This document shows, piece after piece, positions 1 through 8,721 of a stretch of DNA of 64,000 nucleotides. Below the pieces are notes generated by a model that was not told the DNA's origin, did not search any database, and was given only the letters and a program-made list of their open reading frames with translations. The translations under genes were made by a program, and so were the position numbers. Each line of letters opens with the position of its first letter. Positions within the stretch are counted from its first letter, which is position 1. The stretch lies in contig NZ_OCSR01000001.1 of the NCBI RefSeq assembly GCF_900230185.1, positions 3,658,001-3,722,000 of the forward strand, written 5' to 3'. Source of the stretch: Burkholderia sp. OK233. Its GTDB lineage: Bacteria > Pseudomonadota > Gammaproteobacteria > Burkholderiales > Burkholderiaceae.

Positions 1-263
1 CGCAGATCACTGACCATTGCCTCGAAGCAGCCCGCGTTCAACCAGCGTTGCGTTTGCTGGTAGACCAACTCCCATGGTGGAAAATTGGTCGGCAGCATAC
101 GCCACGACGCACCCGCTCGCGCCATCCAGCGCAACGCATTGAACATCTCGCGCAGTTCATACCGCCGCTGTGGTGCATCTTCATTCATCAACGTTAGATA
201 GGGAGCCGCAAAGCTCCACTCTTCATCCGAGACATCTGTGGGGTATGGCTTGCGTTCTGTCAT
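1..263 (-). CDS. IS5-family transposase, N-terminal part (cut by window edge)
   Basis: The open frame runs from an ATG at 263 to the left edge, about 87 residues. It starts MTERKPYPTDVSDEEW and continues with the motifs RYELREMFNALRWMARAG and SWRMLPTNFPPWELVY. These are typical of the N-terminal helix-turn-helix region (DUF4096) of IS5-type DDE transposases, which precedes the catalytic domain. The catalytic residues would lie beyond the edge, so activity cannot be judged. Start chosen because it is the first ATG after the terminal repeat and its inverted repeat. Confidence 0.85.
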   Translation of the reverse strand, partial: MTERKPYPTDVSDEEWSFAAPYLTLMNEDAPQRRYELREMFNALRWMARAGASWRMLPTNFPPWELVYQQTQRWLNAGCFEAMVSDL

Positions 264-306
264 TCCGCCAGGGTACCAGGTCTGGCGGAAAGTGCCTAAC
301 ACCCTC
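1..306 (-). mobile_element. IS5-family insertion sequence, end fragment (continues beyond left edge)
   Basis: The terminal part of an insertion sequence, reading leftwards out of the window. It contains the 5' part of a transposase gene, and its outer end reads GAGGGTGTTAGGCACTTTCC on the minus strand, ending at 306 where the neighbouring gene begins. Just upstream of the transposase start is a 9-bp inverted repeat (263-271 with 282-290). The group within IS5 (IS427/IS402-like) is inferred from the transposase N-terminus only. The other end and any target duplication lie outside the window. Confidence 0.8.
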
Positions 307-929
307 TAGTGAGGCAGCCGGACGTTGAACCTGAACGTCGCCAGCCTCGCTAGCAGGATGAAGGCGGTGGCGATCAACACGCTATAAACCGTATCGACGT
401 CCATATAGTCCAGCAGCACGTACAGCCAGCACCCCACAAAAGCGCATGTGGCGTACGGCCGCGAATCGCGCAAAATCAGCGGCACTTCGTTGCACAGCAC
501 GTCGCGAATCACGCCGCCGAATACGCCGGCCAACACGCCCATCATCACCGACGTGAACCACGGCATCTGCGCGTCGTGCGCGATCGAGGTGCCTGAAATG
601 CTGAACAAGCCCAGCCCGATCGCATCGGCCACCAGCAGAACCCGCTCGGACAGCAACCGCGACGTCATCTTCAGGAGCGTTGGCGCAAACAACGACATCA
701 CGAAGATCGCGATCAGATAGGCCTGATGCTCGACCCAGTAAAAGGGCCGCCGCTCCAGCAGCACGTCGCGCAAGGTGCCGCCGCCGAAGGCCGTCGCGAC
801 GGCCACGAGGAAGGTGCCCACGGCGTCGAGCCGGCGGGTCCTCGCTTCGATAAAACCGGAAATCGCGTACGCGAAAATAGCCAGCGCTTCCATGATGGTC
901 AGCGCCAGCGTCAGCCTCGGATGGATCAC
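306..929 (-). CDS. TRIC-family (UPF0126, YicG/YadS-like) inner membrane channel protein
   Basis: About 207 residues, all membrane helices. Two internal repeats each carry the family's glycine motif followed by an arginine and aspartate: AFGGGTLRDVL near residue 48 and GVFGGVIRDVL in the second half. The family is related to trimeric intracellular cation channels and is thought to pass monovalent cations. The GTG at 929 is preferred over upstream in-frame codons because it lies 11 bases after the Smr gene's stop and fits the usual family length; the same-strand spacing suggests co-transcription. The stop codon TAG spans 306-308, and its last base is also the first base of the adjoining IS end, so the gene finishes exactly at an insertion point. 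Confidence 0.85.
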   Translation of the reverse strand: MIHPRLTLALTIMEALAIFAYAISGFIEARTRRLDAVGTFLVAVATAFGGGTLRDVLLERRPFYWVEHQAYLIAIFVMSLFAPTLLKMTSRLLSERVLLVADAIGLGLFSISGTSIAHDAQMPWFTSVMMGVLAGVFGGVIRDVLCNEVPLILRDSRPYATCAFVGCWLYVLLDYMDVDTVYSVLIATAFILLARLATFRFNVRLPH

Positions 930-939
930 CGGGACTCCG

Positions 940-1698
940 TTAGAATTTGGGGGAAGCCGGCAATGCGCCCGGTTGCAACAGCACGACCACCGCACCCGCG
1001 CCGCCGTCATGCGGACGTGCCTGACAGAAGGCGATCACCTCGGACTTCTGTACGAGCCACGCGCGCACTTTGCCCTTCAATACGGGTTCTTTTCCAATCG
1101 ACCCGAGGCCCTTGCCGTGGATCACGCGCAAACACCGCAGGCCACGCTTCACCGACTCACGAATGAATTCGGCCAGCGCCTCTCGCGCTTCCTCGCGACG
1201 CATGCCGTGCAGATCGATTTGTGCCTGCACGATCCAATCGCCACGCCGCAGTTTGCGAACGACTTCCTGACTCACGCCGGGGCGGCAATAGGAAAGCGTT
1301 TCGTCGGTTTCGAGCAGGATCTCGGGATCGAACTCGTCGGAGATCGCTTCATGCAGCACGGCTTCTTCGTCGAGTCTGGTTTGCACCGGCAGCGGCGACG
1401 GAGGATTGCGCGGCAAGCTGGCGCGCGGCGGGACCGCCAGCGGCTCAACCGCGCCGATCTCGCGGCGAAACAGATCGGCGTCCGCCGACGCCTCCCGTTG
1501 CGCCGCCGCTGCGGCCGCGCGCTCGCGTTCACGCCGTTGCGTGTCGCCCTTTAACGCATCGCGCAACGCGCCGAGGCCGGCCAGACCCGCAGCCGGCTCG
1601 ATCTTCGGTTTGACGGCGGGTGCGGCTGCCTCGGGCGCAGGCCTGGCAACGGCTCGCGCGCGCTTCGGTTCGCTAGGATGGGGCTGATTCTTCGGCAT
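940..1698 (-). CDS. Smr/MutS2-C-type domain protein
   Basis: 252 residues. The N-terminal half is charged and Ala/Arg-rich (residues 1-120), probably a flexible or helical linker. The C-terminal ~90 residues form an Smr domain with the two family signatures: DLHGMRREEA (DxH) and HGKGLGS (HGxG). Smr domains in stand-alone bacterial proteins are associated with nicking or cleavage of nucleic acids, including RNA of stalled ribosomes (SmrB); the exact substrate cannot be read here. The ATG at 1698 gives a start MPKNQPHPSEPKRAR; a longer frame upstream has no ribosome-site support. It lies downstream of trxB but is separated from it by a terminator. Confidence 0.88.
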   Translation of the reverse strand: MPKNQPHPSEPKRARAVARPAPEAAAPAVKPKIEPAAGLAGLGALRDALKGDTQRRERERAAAAAAQREASADADLFRREIGAVEPLAVPPRASLPRNPPSPLPVQTRLDEEAVLHEAISDEFDPEILLETDETLSYCRPGVSQEVVRKLRRGDWIVQAQIDLHGMRREEAREALAEFIRESVKRGLRCLRVIHGKGLGSIGKEPVLKGKVRAWLVQKSEVIAFCQARPHDGGAGAVVVLLQPGALPASPKF

Positions 1699-1764
1699 AT
1701 CGGTAATACACAGAAAAGTAGATCGATCGCGCGAATCCGACGCGAACAGGATGCAAACAGGACG

Positions 1765-1799
1765 CAAAAAAGGCCGCCGGCTCCTCAGCCGCGGCCTTC
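1765..1799 (-). terminator. Rho-independent terminator of trxB
   Basis: On the minus strand an 8-bp GC stem (AAGGCCGC paired with GCGGCCTT) is followed by a run of six T. It lies between the trxB stop and the Smr gene start, so it separates the two. Confidence 0.8.
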
Positions 1800-1873
1800 T
1801 CCAAAGCATGCGGCCGGGCCATGCCCAGCCGCCATTTTACCGTTGCGCTTATCGTTACAGACGAGGTTGCAGA

Positions 1874-2872
1874 TCAGCGGTCAGCTTCGGCGCTCATCAC
1901 GTGTTCGCCAATCTCGTCGAGGGTTTCCAGATAACGTTGCGCGTCGAGCGCGGCCATGCAGCCCGTGCCCGCGCTGGTGATCGCCTGACGATACACGTGA
2001 TCCTGCACGTCGCCCGCCGCGAACACGCCCGGCATGCTGGTCGCCGTTGCCAAACCGTTCAGACCGCCCTTGGTGATGATGTAGCCGTTCTTCATCTCCA
2101 GTTGGCCTGCGAAAATGTCCGTATTTGGCTTGTGGCCAATCGCGACGAAGATGCCTTGCAGCGCGATATCCGTGGTGTCGCCGGTTTGCGTGTTCTTGAT
2201 ACGCAGGCCGGTCACGCCGGACTGGTCGCCGGTCACTTCGTCGAGCGTGCTGTTCCACTTGATCTCGACCAGGCCTTCCTTTTCCTTCGCCAGCAAGCGG
2301 TCGATCAGGATCGGTTCGGCGCGGAACTTGTCGCGGCGATGGATCACCGTCACCTTTTTGGCAATGCCGGAAAGGTAGAGGGCTTCCTCGACTGCGGTAT
2401 TGCCGCCGCCAATCACGGCCACATGTTGTTGCTTGTAGAAGAAACCGTCGCAGGTGGCGCAAGCCGACACGCCTTTACCCATGAACAATTCTTCAGACGG
2501 CAGGCCGAGATACTGCGCCGATGCGCCGGTCGAAATGATCAGCGAGTCGCAGGTGTATTCGCCCGAGTCGCCAATCAGGCGGATCGGCTTCTCATCCAGC
2601 TTGGCCGTATGGATGTGGTCGAAAATGATTTCGGTGTTGAAGCGCTCGGCGTGCTCGAGGAAGCGCTGCATCAACTCCGGGCCTTGCACGCCGTTGCCGT
2701 CCGCCGGCCAGTTTTCGACGTCGGTTGTGGTCATCAGCTGGCCGCCCTGGGCGAGACCCGTGACGAGCACCGGCGACAGGTTGGCGCGTGCCGCGTAGAC
2801 CGCCGCCGTGTAGCCGGCGGGACCGGAACCGAGAATCAGAACTTTGGCGTGTTTCGTGGAAGTAGCGGGCAT
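1874..2872 (-). CDS. trxB: Thioredoxin-disulfide reductase
   Basis: Reduces thioredoxin with NADPH through FAD in the cytoplasm. 332 residues, a little above the usual ~320. The FAD-binding GSGPAG is at residues 15-20, the redox-active CATC at 138-141, and the NADPH-binding GGGNTA at 155-160. The C-terminal region has the second FAD motif (FAAGDVQD). A ribosome site AGGAT lies shortly before the ATG at 2872. Divergent from ftsK across a 336-bp gap and followed by a strong terminator, so it is likely a single-gene unit. Confidence 0.97.
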   Translation of the reverse strand: MPATSTKHAKVLILGSGPAGYTAAVYAARANLSPVLVTGLAQGGQLMTTTDVENWPADGNGVQGPELMQRFLEHAERFNTEIIFDHIHTAKLDEKPIRLIGDSGEYTCDSLIISTGASAQYLGLPSEELFMGKGVSACATCDGFFYKQQHVAVIGGGNTAVEEALYLSGIAKKVTVIHRRDKFRAEPILIDRLLAKEKEGLVEIKWNSTLDEVTGDQSGVTGLRIKNTQTGDTTDIALQGIFVAIGHKPNTDIFAGQLEMKNGYIITKGGLNGLATATSMPGVFAAGDVQDHVYRQAITSAGTGCMAALDAQRYLETLDEIGEHVMSAEADR

Positions 2873-3208
2873 GATCGAAATCCTTTTACGGCGCCCGGCT
2901 CGCCCATGCGAGGCCGCGCGACTTGAGCTGAAACTATAGATGGGTATCAGAGCGGCATTATAAAGGGCGGCACGCCGGCCTGCTCCATGAAGCTTTCCGA
3001 TCGTGGCGATAGCGTTGCCGCGGGCTTCGGCGGCCTTTCGTGTGGTCGATCGGCTAAGTTACCGTCATTTACAGCCTCGCGCGAGGCACTGCGTTTACAA
3101 TAGGCCGCATCGATGGACCCGGTAGCCGGGACCGGGTCTGGAGCCGCCTTAAGCGCCGCTTCGGGCCGCGACTCCGGCGGCAAATCGGCCACACAAGCAA
3201 CAGGATCA
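2873..3208. other. trxB/ftsK divergent intergenic region
   Basis: 336 bp separating the divergent trxB and ftsK starts, so both promoters should lie here. A TACAAT hexamer at 3096-3101 could be a -10 box for ftsK, but I see no convincing -35. No additional gene is supported; short open frames here have no ribosome site or recognisable product. Confidence 0.6.
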
Positions 3209-5524
3209 ATGGCAAAAGCTCCCTATTCCGCGAGCGCGCAGGCATTGCCGCACCGCATGTCGCGCCTTTTCACCGAAATCCGCTGGATCTTGCAGGTCGC
3301 GCTCGGCGTGTTCCTGCTCATGGCGCTCGTCAGCTACAGCCGGCACGATCCGAGCTGGACGCATGCCGCGCAGGTCGACCACATCGCCAATTGGGCGGGC
3401 CGAGTCGGTGCGTGGACGTCCGACATCCTGCTGCTGCTGTTCGGGCTGTCCGCCTACTGGTGGATCGTGCTGCTCGGCCGCCATATCTCCGCCAATTACC
3501 GCCGGATCACCCGTCACGAGGAACTGCAGGAAGACGCGCCGCGCGATGCAGGCTGGCTCGCGGACGCGTTCGCGTTCATGCTGGTGTTGCTCGCCTGCGA
3601 CGGTATCGAAGCGTTGCGCATGTGGTCGCTGAAAGTGCAGTTGCCGCGGGCGCCGGGCGGCGTAATCGGCGAGGCGGTCGCGCGCGGCATATCGCATGCG
3701 CTCGGCTTCACGGGCGGCACGCTGGCCCTACTTATCGTGCTCGGCATCGGTTTGTCGCTGTATTTCCGTTTTTCGTGGCTGTCGGTGTCGGAAAAGGTCG
3801 GCGAGTCGATCATTTCGGCGGTCACGTTCGCCAAGCTGCGCCGCGAGGCCGGGCGCGACCGTAAATTGGGTGAAGCCGCCGCCGTGAAGCGCGAAGGCAA
3901 GGTCGAAAAGGGCCGCGTGCGGATCGAGGAACACGAGCCGGTCATGATCGTGCCGCCCATCGTCACGCCCGCCAAATCGGAGCGCGTCGAGAAAGAACGG
4001 CAAGTGCCGCTGTTCACGGACCTGCCGGGCGACTCCACCTTGCCGCCGATCTCGCTGCTCGACGCAGCGCCTGCCGCGCAGGAAACCATTTCCGCCGACA
4101 CGCTCGAATTCACCTCGCGCCTGATCGAGAAGAAGCTCAAGGATTTCGGCGTCGAAGTGAGCGTGGTCGCCGCGTATCCGGGCCCGGTCGTCACGCGTTA
4201 CGAAATTGAGCCGGCCACTGGCGTGAAGGGCAGCCAGATCGTCGGTCTGGCGAAGGATCTGGCGCGTTCGCTGTCGCTGGTGTCGATTCGCGTGGTCGAA
4301 ACGATTCCGGGCAAGAATTTCATGGCGCTGGAGTTGCCGAATCAGCGCCGTCAGACCGTGAGTCTCTCGGAGATTCTCGGCTCGGCGGTTTATGCGGATG
4401 CGGCTTCGCCGCTCACCATGGGCCTCGGCAAGGATATCGGGGGCAAGCCGGTGTGCGCCGATCTCGCGAAAATGCCGCACTTGCTGGTGGCCGGTACGAC
4501 CGGTTCGGGCAAGTCGGTGGGTATCAACGCGATGATCCTGTCGCTGCTCTACAAGGCGAGCGCCGACCAGGTCCGCATGATCCTGATCGATCCGAAGATG
4601 CTCGAAATGAGCGTCTACGAAGGCATTCCGCATCTGCTGTGTCCGGTGGTCACGGATATGCGCCAGGCGGGTCACGCGCTCAATTGGGCGGTCGCCGAAA
4701 TGGAGCGCCGCTACAAGCTGATGAGCAAGCTTGGCGTGCGCAACCTCGCCGGCTACAACAACAAGATCGACGAAGCCGCCAAGCGCGAAGAGAAACTGCC
4801 GAATCCGTTCAGCCTGACGCCGGACGAACCGGAACCGCTGTCGCGTCTGCCGAACATCGTCGTCGTGATCGACGAACTGGCCGACCTGATGATGGTGGTC
4901 GGCAAGAAGGTTGAAGAGCTGATCGCGCGGATCGCGCAGAAAGCACGCGCGGCCGGCATCCATCTGATTTTGGCGACGCAACGTCCGTCGGTCGACGTGA
5001 TTACCGGCCTGATCAAGGCCAACGTGCCGACGCGCATGGCCTTCCAGGTGTCGTCGAAGATCGACTCGCGCACGATTCTCGACCAGCAGGGCGCGGAATC
5101 GCTGCTCGGTATGGGCGACATGCTGTACCTGCCGCCGGGCAGCGGCTTGCCGGTGCGTGTGCACGGCGCGTTCGTATCGGACGAGGAAGTGCATCGCGTC
5201 GTCGACAAGCTCAAGGAGCAGGGCGAGCCGAACTATATCGAGGGCATTCTCGAAGGCGGCGTGACGGGCGAGGGCGACGAAGGCTCTGCGGGCGCAGGGG
5301 GATCCGGCTCGGGCGACGGTGAGGCGGACCCGTTGTACGACCAGGCGGTCGACGTGGTGCTGAAGAACCGCCGTGCGTCGATCTCGCTGGTGCAGCGGCA
5401 TTTGCGCATCGGCTATAACCGCGCGGCGCGCCTGCTCGAGCAGATGGAGAACTCGGGCGTGGTGTCGGCCATGTCGTCGAACGGCAATCGCGAGATTCTT
5501 GCGCCGGCGCGGGAAGCGGAATAG
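3209..5524 (+). CDS. ftsK: DNA translocase FtsK (short SpoIIIE/FtsK form)
   Basis: Septum-located motor that moves chromosome ends during division. 771 residues. Four N-terminal membrane helices (about residues 20-190), a short linker instead of the several-hundred-residue linker of E. coli FtsK, then the ATPase: Walker A GTTGSGKSVG near 429, Walker B VVVIDELADLM near 551, and ATQRPSVDVITG. The gamma DNA-reading domain occupies about 706-768 (DPLYDQAVDVVL...RIGYNRAARLLEQME). The start MAKAPYSASAQ is chosen because AGGA lies just upstream and this N-terminus is the one I know from Burkholderia relatives; an upstream in-frame ATG at 3113 would add unconserved Gly/Ala/Ser-rich sequence. lolA follows, as in other proteobacteria. 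Confidence 0.96.
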   Translation: MAKAPYSASAQALPHRMSRLFTEIRWILQVALGVFLLMALVSYSRHDPSWTHAAQVDHIANWAGRVGAWTSDILLLLFGLSAYWWIVLLGRHISANYRRITRHEELQEDAPRDAGWLADAFAFMLVLLACDGIEALRMWSLKVQLPRAPGGVIGEAVARGISHALGFTGGTLALLIVLGIGLSLYFRFSWLSVSEKVGESIISAVTFAKLRREAGRDRKLGEAAAVKREGKVEKGRVRIEEHEPVMIVPPIVTPAKSERVEKERQVPLFTDLPGDSTLPPISLLDAAPAAQETISADTLEFTSRLIEKKLKDFGVEVSVVAAYPGPVVTRYEIEPATGVKGSQIVGLAKDLARSLSLVSIRVVETIPGKNFMALELPNQRRQTVSLSEILGSAVYADAASPLTMGLGKDIGGKPVCADLAKMPHLLVAGTTGSGKSVGINAMILSLLYKASADQVRMILIDPKMLEMSVYEGIPHLLCPVVTDMRQAGHALNWAVAEMERRYKLMSKLGVRNLAGYNNKIDEAAKREEKLPNPFSLTPDEPEPLSRLPNIVVVIDELADLMMVVGKKVEELIARIAQKARAAGIHLILATQRPSVDVITGLIKANVPTRMAFQVSSKIDSRTILDQQGAESLLGMGDMLYLPPGSGLPVRVHGAFVSDEEVHRVVDKLKEQGEPNYIEGILEGGVTGEGDEGSAGAGGSGSGDGEADPLYDQAVDVVLKNRRASISLVQRHLRIGYNRAARLLEQMENSGVVSAMSSNGNREILAPAREAE

Positions 5525-5738
5525 GCGATCTACACGGCTAGTTGACCGAACCAGCCGCAAAGCGCAGCGCATAAACCCGTATAAGCCCCGCTTAAGGCTT
5601 CTTGCTTAAGCTGTGACCCAAGGCTGAGGGCTCGTCCCTCGGCTGCGCGGTTCAAGCTAACCGCTACGGTCACGCGGCTGCAGCCCCCAAGGCCCGCCCC
5701 GTGACCGCTCAACAAATTCAATCAAGGGAGAAAACACC

Positions 5739-6476
5739 ATGCAGCTAATCGCGCAGCAGCACGCTCGACAGAGTGCTCACCCCAGCCGTTTTGGCCAACT
5801 CGCTCGCACGATCGTGCGCAGCGTCGGCAGTGTGGCGATCGGTGCGTCGATGCTCGTCGCGTCGCAGGCATTCGCGAGCGGAACCGAGCAACTGAAGGCA
5901 TTCGTCGCGCAAGTGCATTCCGCGCGCGGTACCTTTGTGCAGCAGGAAGTGCGTGCGCCGAGCAAGGCGCAAGGTGCAAGCGGCGCGAGCGGCGTGCTGT
6001 CTACCGCTGGCAAGACCGGCACATCGAGCGGCACGTTCACGTTCGCGCGTCCCGGCAAGTTCATCTGGCAATACGAGAAGCCTTATGCACAATTGCTGCA
6101 AGCCGACGGCGACAAGCTCTACGTGTACGACAAGGATCTGAACCAGGTGACGGTGCGCAGTCTCGGCGGCGCACTCGGCGCGAGTCCGGCGGCGATCCTG
6201 TTCGGCAGCAACGATCTGGACAAGAACTTCACGCTGCATGATGCGGGCGTGAAGGCCGGCATCGACTGGCTCGAACTGACGCCCAAGGCGAAAGACACGC
6301 AGTTTCAGCGCGTCGGCATCGGTTTCAAGGACGGCAATCTTGAAGCGATGGAACTGCACGATGTGTTCGGCAACGTGACGTTGCTGACGTTCTCGAACAT
6401 TCAGAAGAACCCGCCGCTGCCGGCCGATGCGTTCAAGTTCACGGTGCCGAAGGGCGCGGATGTGATCAACGGTTAA
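5739..6476 (+). CDS. lolA: Outer-membrane lipoprotein carrier protein LolA
   Basis: Periplasmic chaperone that takes lipoproteins from LolCDE and delivers them to LolB at the outer membrane. 245 residues with a long N-terminal extension and a signal peptide probably cut after SQAFA (residue 46). The mature part begins with the typical LKAFVAQVHSARGTFVQQ and has the family's beta-rich pattern (TFTFARPGKFIWQY, LHDVFGNVTLLTFSNI). A GGGAG ribosome site precedes the ATG. It lies 214 bp after ftsK and ends in a terminator, so readthrough to the next conserved genes (rarA, serS) is not expected here. Confidence 0.95.
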   Translation: MQLIAQQHARQSAHPSRFGQLARTIVRSVGSVAIGASMLVASQAFASGTEQLKAFVAQVHSARGTFVQQEVRAPSKAQGASGASGVLSTAGKTGTSSGTFTFARPGKFIWQYEKPYAQLLQADGDKLYVYDKDLNQVTVRSLGGALGASPAAILFGSNDLDKNFTLHDAGVKAGIDWLELTPKAKDTQFQRVGIGFKDGNLEAMELHDVFGNVTLLTFSNIQKNPPLPADAFKFTVPKGADVING

Positions 6477-6500
6477 GCCGCCCAGCTTGCCTTTGCAATG

Positions 6501-6535
6501 AAAAAGCCGCGCATCGATTGCGCGGCTTTTCTTTT
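6501..6535. terminator. Terminator between lolA and the converging LysR gene
   Basis: Stem AAAAGCCGCGC paired with GCGCGGCTTTT around a 7-base loop, followed by CTTTT. The flanking A and T runs let it work for both lolA and the converging regulator gene. Confidence 0.85.
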
Positions 6536-6559
6536 GGCGGCGCGTGCAACGCCGAACCG

Positions 6560-7480
6560 CTACTCATCCACTTCCAGCACCTGCACCGGATGCGCGGCCT
6601 TCATATCGTCGATGAACGCTTCAACGATATCCGTTCGATGCTGCCGCGCCCGCGTGACCATATGAAACGCCACCCGGTACTTCATCTGTGCCGGATTCAA
6701 CGCGGCCAACAAGCCCTGCTTGACGAACGGCGCCGCGAAATGCCCCGGCAAATAGCCGAGATGATGCCCTGACAACACCAGCATTGCGACCGCTTCCATG
6801 TTGTCCGCGAGGGCGGTGACGTTCTGCGGCGTGGTCGAGCTTTCGGCTTCGGGCAGGGGATAACTGCGCCACGCCCATTCGTGAGCCGCGGCTTCGGCAG
6901 GCGACACTTCTCCGGCAGAAGCGAACAGCGGATGCCCCTTCGCGCAATACGCGAACTGATCTTCGGCGAACACCTCGGTGTATTCGAGCGACGGCACGCG
7001 ATGCCAGAAATAGCCGATGCCGATCTGAATGCGGCCATTCAGCAGCAGTTCTTCCAGTTCGCCCGGCGAGCGCACCAGAATCGAAAACCGCACCGACTGA
7101 TCGCGCGCCCGAAACCGGCCGATCGCGTCACTAATGCGCGCGCTCGCCGACACCGGTGTGTGGCCGATCATGCCAATATCGAGCGTGCCGACCAGTTTGC
7201 GGCCGACATTGCGCGCCTGCATGCCGAAAGTATCGACGGCGGATAGCAAAGCACGCGCTGCGTCAATGAATTGCTCGCCGCGCGCGGTCAGGCTGAAGCC
7301 GCCGCGGCCGCGTTCGCACAGCCGGTAGCCGAGGCGTGTTTCCAGCGTGGCGAGTTGCGTGCTGATGGTTGACTGGCCGACGTTGAGCGTGGCCTGGGCC
7401 GGCGAGACGCCGCCGGCGTCGACGATGGCGAGGAAGACGCGGATTAACCGCAGGTCGAGATCGGTGAGTTGAGAGAACAT
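6560..7480 (-). CDS. LysR-family transcriptional regulator (possible GbuR-like)
   Basis: 306 residues. Winged helix-turn-helix over residues ~5-62 (LRLIRVFLAIVDAGGVSPAQ, then GQSTISTQLATLE), followed by a substrate-binding domain. Divergent from the ureohydrolase gene with a 171-bp shared promoter region. LysR regulators usually control the divergent gene in response to its substrate, and in Pseudomonas guanidinobutyrase is activated by a LysR regulator; control of gbuA here is therefore a reasonable inference. Start at the ATG MFSQLTDLDL; the longer frame has no support. Confidence 0.9.
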   Translation of the reverse strand: MFSQLTDLDLRLIRVFLAIVDAGGVSPAQATLNVGQSTISTQLATLETRLGYRLCERGRGGFSLTARGEQFIDAARALLSAVDTFGMQARNVGRKLVGTLDIGMIGHTPVSASARISDAIGRFRARDQSVRFSILVRSPGELEELLLNGRIQIGIGYFWHRVPSLEYTEVFAEDQFAYCAKGHPLFASAGEVSPAEAAAHEWAWRSYPLPEAESSTTPQNVTALADNMEAVAMLVLSGHHLGYLPGHFAAPFVKQGLLAALNPAQMKYRVAFHMVTRARQHRTDIVEAFIDDMKAAHPVQVLEVDE

Positions 7481-7651
7481 ACGGCAGGATACATCGCTGC
7501 GAATCAATGTGAAGTTTATTCTGTTTGTATTTTAACTTGCGGGAAACTGCTCAAGAATCGAGATTCGCCCGGCAAGGTGGGTTTTTTCTATTGATCCCTC
7601 GGCCGGTTGCACAAATTTGCTTACTGCCCCCCTTTTCATTGCCGAGACACG
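7481..7651. promoter_or_regulatory. Divergent LysR-gbuA control region
   Basis: 171 bp between divergent starts. An AT-rich block around 7505-7535 stands out from its GC-rich surroundings and is the likely place for the promoter and a LysR box. I do not see guanidine-riboswitch hairpins here. Confidence 0.5.
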
Positions 7652-8641
7652 ATGAATACCTCTTCTTTCATTTCCCCCGACGCCGGTGAACGTCCGCAGC
7701 CGCTGTCCGGCAACGCCATGCCCCGCTGCGGCGGCATTGCGACGATGATGCGGCTGCCGAACGTCGGCTCGGCCGAAGGGTTCGACGCCTGCTTCGTCGG
7801 CGTGCCGTTCGATCTCGGCACCTCGAACCGCACCGGCGCGCGCTTCGGGCCGCGCCAGATCCGCAGCGAATCGGTGCTGCTGCGCCCGTACAACATGGCA
7901 ACGCGCGCCGCGCCGTTCGATTCGCTGCGCGTGGCCGATCTCGGCGACGTCGCGATCAATCCGTACAACCTGCACGATTCGATCAAGCGCATCGAAACCG
8001 CCTACGACGAAATCCTCCAGCACAACTGCAAGCCGATCACGCTGGGTGGCGATCACACGATCGCGCTGCCGATCCTGCGCGCGATTCATCGCAAGCACGG
8101 CAAGGTCGGCCTGATTCACGTCGATGCCCACGCTGACGTCAACGACACGATGATGGGCGAGAAGATCGCTCACGGCACGCCGTTCCGCCGCGCGGTGGAA
8201 GAGGGTTTGCTGGATTGCGACCGCGTCGTGCAGATCGGTCTGCGTGGCACGGGTTACGCGGCTGAAGACTTCGACTGGTGCCGCGATCAGGGCTTCGAAG
8301 TCGTGCAGGCAGAGGCGTGCTGGAACCAGTCGCTGGCGCCGCTGATGGCACGTGTGCGGGAACGCATGGGCGACGGTCCGGTGTACATCACCTTCGACAT
8401 CGACGGTATCGATCCGGCCTTCGCACCGGGTACGGGCACACCGGAAATCGCTGGTTTGACGGTGCCGCAGGCGCTGGAAATCATTCGCGGCTCGCATGGT
8501 TTGAACATCGTCGGCTGCGATCTGGTCGAGGTTGCGCCGCCGTACGATCCGTTCGGTACGACCGCGTTGCTTGGTGCAAATCTCGCGTTCGAACTTCTGT
8601 GTGTGTTGCCGGGTGTCGAGTATCGGGCGTCGAAGCGTTGA
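7652..8641 (+). CDS. gbuA: Ureohydrolase, guanidinobutyrase/agmatinase type
   Basis: Manganese enzyme releasing urea from a guanidino compound, most likely 4-guanidinobutyrate (giving 4-aminobutyrate). 329 residues. All metal-binding motifs are present: GGDH at 132-135, DAHAD at 158-162 and DIDGIDP at 249-255. The N-terminal segment MPRCGGIATMMRLP and the blocks RPYNMATRAAPFDSL and EKIAHGTPFRRAVEEGLLDC match Pseudomonas GbuA as I remember it, which is why guanidinobutyrase is favoured over agmatinase; specificity is not proven by sequence. The ATG at 7652 is preferred to the longer frame at 7607. A converging NCS1 permease and a divergent LysR gene flank it. Confidence 0.85.
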   Translation: MNTSSFISPDAGERPQPLSGNAMPRCGGIATMMRLPNVGSAEGFDACFVGVPFDLGTSNRTGARFGPRQIRSESVLLRPYNMATRAAPFDSLRVADLGDVAINPYNLHDSIKRIETAYDEILQHNCKPITLGGDHTIALPILRAIHRKHGKVGLIHVDAHADVNDTMMGEKIAHGTPFRRAVEEGLLDCDRVVQIGLRGTGYAAEDFDWCRDQGFEVVQAEACWNQSLAPLMARVRERMGDGPVYITFDIDGIDPAFAPGTGTPEIAGLTVPQALEIIRGSHGLNIVGCDLVEVAPPYDPFGTTALLGANLAFELLCVLPGVEYRASKR

Positions 8642-8668
8642 ATCGACGAAGGTTGATGACGCATGAAG

Positions 8669-8700
8669 AGAAAAGGCCTGCAAATACAGGCCTTTTCGTA
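8669..8700. terminator. Bidirectional terminator between gbuA and the NCS1 permease
   Basis: AAAAGGCCTG and CAGGCCTTTT form a 10-bp perfect stem around a short loop (CAAATA region). It serves gbuA and the converging permease gene. Confidence 0.85.
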
Positions 8701-8721
8701 TTGCAGTGATGCTTAGGCGAC

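Noticed and set aside
3728..5572. 614-codon frame antisense to ftsK
   Set aside because: Low-complexity Arg/His/Asp-rich translation typical of the strand opposite a GC-rich gene; ftsK has clear domains on the plus strand.
7481..7651. Guanidine riboswitch before gbuA
   Set aside because: I could not find paired hairpins with ACGR loops or other guanidine-aptamer cores; the LysR gene offers a simpler control.
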